Assembly: GCF_014648575.1 (NCBI RefSeq)
Contig: NZ_BMRJ01000002.1
Span: forward strand, 350,149 to 414,148
Length of the DNA: 64,000 nucleotides
From: Agromyces mediolanus
Lineage (GTDB): Bacteria; Actinomycetota; Actinomycetes; Actinomycetales; Microbacteriaceae
Direction: 5' to 3'
Shown here piece after piece: positions 62,677 to 64,000 of this stretch. The notes below the pieces were generated by a model that was not told where the DNA came from, searched no databases, and worked only from the letters and a program-made list of their open reading frames with translations. The translations under genes were made by a program, and so were the position numbers. How positions within the stretch are numbered: the first letter of the stretch is position 1; each line of letters opens with the position of its first letter.

Positions 62677-63180
62677 ATGACCACCCAGCAGTCCCTGAGC
62701 GAGGCCCCGCAGCTGGCGCTGCGCCGGGCGTTCTCGGCCTTCCCGACCGGCGTCGTCGCCCTCGCCGCGATCGTCGACGGCGCGCCGGCCGGTATGGCGG
62801 TGAACTCCTTCACCTCGATCTCGCTCGAGCCCCCACTGGTCGCGGTGAGCGTCGCGCGCACGTCCACCACCTGGCCGCTGCTGGCCGATCGCCCGGCGCT
62901 CGGCCTCAGCGTGCTCGGCTCGGACCAGGAGGCGCTCTGCCGCCAACTCTCCTCGCGCACGGCCGACCGCTTCGCCGAGGCCGGCTGGCGGGTCGGTGAA
63001 GACGGGTCGGTGCTCGTCGAGGGGGCCGCGCTGTGGCTCGAGTGCGGTATCCACGCCGTGTACGACGGCGGCGACCACGAGATCGTGCTGCTCGAAGTGC
63101 GCAGCTCCGAGATGTTCCCCGAGGTCGCGCCCCTCGTGTTCCACCAGAGCCGCTTCCATGCCCTCGGCAACGCCGGCTGA
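62677..63180 (+). CDS. Flavin reductase (NADH:FMN oxidoreductase-like)
   Basis: Flavin-binding split-barrel protein of 167 residues. FSAFPTGVVALAAIVDGAPAGMAVNSF near 19-45 is the FMN-binding opening, SLEPPLVAVSVARTSTTWPLL near 49-69 follows, and HEIVLLEVRSSE closes the fold. It would supply reduced flavin to the neighbouring monooxygenase. ATG 62677 is chosen because GCGGAG is 6 bases upstream. It overlaps the next gene by 23 bases. Confidence 0.9.
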   Translation: MTTQQSLSEAPQLALRRAFSAFPTGVVALAAIVDGAPAGMAVNSFTSISLEPPLVAVSVARTSTTWPLLADRPALGLSVLGSDQEALCRQLSSRTADRFAEAGWRVGEDGSVLVEGAALWLECGIHAVYDGGDHEIVLLEVRSSEMFPEVAPLVFHQSRFHALGNAG

Positions 63181-63565
63181 CGCATCCTTCGCCGGCATCG
63201 TCGTGGGAGGGCACGGGCGCGGGCGCGTGCTCGGATTCCCGACCGCGAACGTGGAGGTCGCCGAAGGAGAGGCGCCGCCGGTCGACGGCGTCTACGCCTG
63301 CTGGATCCGCTTCCCGCCCTCCGAGGTGCGCCATGGCGGCACGGTGAGCGTCGGCGACAACCCCACGTTCGACGACGTCTTCGACCGCCGGGTCGAGGCG
63401 TACGTGCACGATCTCGACGAGAACCTCTACGGCCGGGCGATCACCGTGGAACCGGTCGCGATGCTCCGCGAGATGCGCCGCTTCGACACACTCGGGGAGC
63501 TCATCGCGCGCACGGAGCACGATGTGCGCCGTTCGCGCGCGGTCCTCGCCCGACTCGATCCGTGA
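63158..63565 (+). CDS. Stand-alone riboflavin kinase domain protein
   Basis: Protein of 135 residues corresponding only to the C-terminal riboflavin kinase half of RibF, with no FAD synthetase domain. GGHGRGRVLGFPTANVEV near 17-34 holds the G-FPTAN nucleotide-binding motif. VSVGDNPTFDDVFDRRVEAYVHD near 63-85 and ENLYGRAITVE near 88 follow. It would phosphorylate riboflavin to FMN. The 23-base overlap with the reductase gene indicates coupled synthesis, matching the kinase-reductase pair (rcaA, rcaB) of riboflavin degraders. Confidence 0.9.
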   Translation: MPSATPADASFAGIVVGGHGRGRVLGFPTANVEVAEGEAPPVDGVYACWIRFPPSEVRHGGTVSVGDNPTFDDVFDRRVEAYVHDLDENLYGRAITVEPVAMLREMRRFDTLGELIARTEHDVRRSRAVLARLDP

Positions 63566-63590
63566 GCACCGCGGGAGGGGACGCGTGCGC

Positions 63591-63640
63591 AGGGAGGGCG
63601 GAGTCGGGGTTTTCATCCTCCCTCGGTGCGAATCCCGCCC
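63591..63640. repeat. Intergenic hairpin element, copy B
   Basis: AGGGAGG (63591-63597) pairs with CCTCCCT (63617-63623). The stretch ATCCTCCCTCGGTGCGAATC resembles copy A at 57481-57500 (17 of 20 positions identical). The two copies flank the importer/monooxygenase locus. Confidence 0.55.
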
Positions 63641-63699
63641 GCTCGCGCCATGATGGAGCCCACGCGGCATCCGCCGCCGACGCGCACAGGGGGAACCGA

Positions 63700-64000
63700 A
63701 TGGACCGCGAATCGTTCTGGACGGCGGACCCCGCCGAGCTGCTCCGCGTCGGCCCGGGCTTCCGCCTCGCCGACGTCGACACGAACGCGCACCCGGGCTT
63801 CGACGGCGACAAGGTCGCGGGCCAGGCCGCGCTCGCCGAGGGCGCCGCCGTGCTGAACCGCCTGCAGGAGCAGCTCTTCGCGAACAACGTCGTGAACGGC
63901 GACGAGCGGCGGGTGCTGCTCGTGCTGCAGGCGATGGACTCCGCCGGCAAGGGCGGCATCGTGAACCACGTCATGGGCGCCGTGGATCCGCAGGGCGTGC
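63700..64000 (+). CDS. Polyphosphate kinase 2 family protein, 5' part only
   Basis: First 100 residues of a PPK2-family protein, cut by the window edge. FRLADVDTNAHPGFDGDK leads into the helical N-terminus, and the Walker A-type motif is LQAMDSAGKGGIVNHVMGAV near 79-98. PPK2 enzymes transfer phosphate between polyphosphate and nucleotides. A GGGGGAA stretch precedes the ATG. Confidence 0.88.
   Translation, partial: MDRESFWTADPAELLRVGPGFRLADVDTNAHPGFDGDKVAGQAALAEGAAVLNRLQEQLFANNVVNGDERRVLLVLQAMDSAGKGGIVNHVMGAVDPQGV

Overview
The window looks like a chromosomal segment of a high-GC actinobacterium, most likely a member of the Microbacteriaceae. The reasons are strongly GC3-biased codon use, menaquinone genes beside a System II cytochrome c maturation cluster, dispersed 'CTTCGACAAGCTCAGCGAACC'-type palindromic repeats, frequent leaderless starts (TAnnnT, 6-7 bases, then ATG/GTG), and heavy use of the heptamer GGATGCC/GGCATCC. 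I see no rRNA, tRNA, IS element, prophage or CRISPR array. The genus cannot be fixed from sequence alone.

Layout. 0-5 kb: a CDF metal exporter (its start region triplicated as a 69-bp tandem repeat), an APC amino-acid permease, proC and a short GH20 hexosaminidase. 5-12.9 kb: a compositionally lighter block with a divergent M20D amidohydrolase, a GntR/FadR regulator, a PLP-dependent decarboxylase and a complete polyamine-type ABC importer. The two promoter regions of this block share a 24-bp motif. 13-19 kb: a small membrane protein, a DGPF/YCII protein with its ECF sigma factor, an amidohydrolase, and a pair of self-processing hydrolases (P1/DmpA peptidase and C45 acyltransferase). 19-34 kb: RlmC, then the Kdp potassium system in the order small peptide-kdpF-A-B-C-D-E, a MarR-type regulator with an ABC-2 drug-exporter pair, the KtrAB-type potassium channel and an ArsR-fold regulator.

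34-42 kb: GNAT acetyltransferase, the 32-residue ribosomal protein bS22, a glutaredoxin-like protein, then an arylsulfatase-HAD hydrolase-SulP transporter operon facing the formylglycine-generating enzyme that would activate the sulfatase. 42-57 kb: aspS, a histidine phosphatase, the TlpA-CcdA-ResB-CcsB cytochrome c maturation operon, a MerR-controlled MFS exporter, and menC, menB, menE, menA, DUF4229, PLDc_N and menD. Together these supply respiratory menaquinone and holo-cytochrome c.

57.6-63.6 kb is the most interesting part. It holds an NMT1/THI5-like ABC importer, an NtaA/SnaA/DszA-type flavin monooxygenase, a PadR regulator, a flavin reductase, and a stand-alone riboflavin kinase overlapping the reductase gene. 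This gene content matches what is known of riboflavin catabolism in Microbacterium maritypicum (rcaA kinase, rcaB reductase, rcaE riboflavin lyase) with an added RibXY-like uptake system. I therefore propose a riboflavin uptake and degradation locus. A precisely spaced motif is shared by the importer promoter and the PadR/reductase intergenic region. The window ends inside a PPK2 polyphosphate kinase gene.
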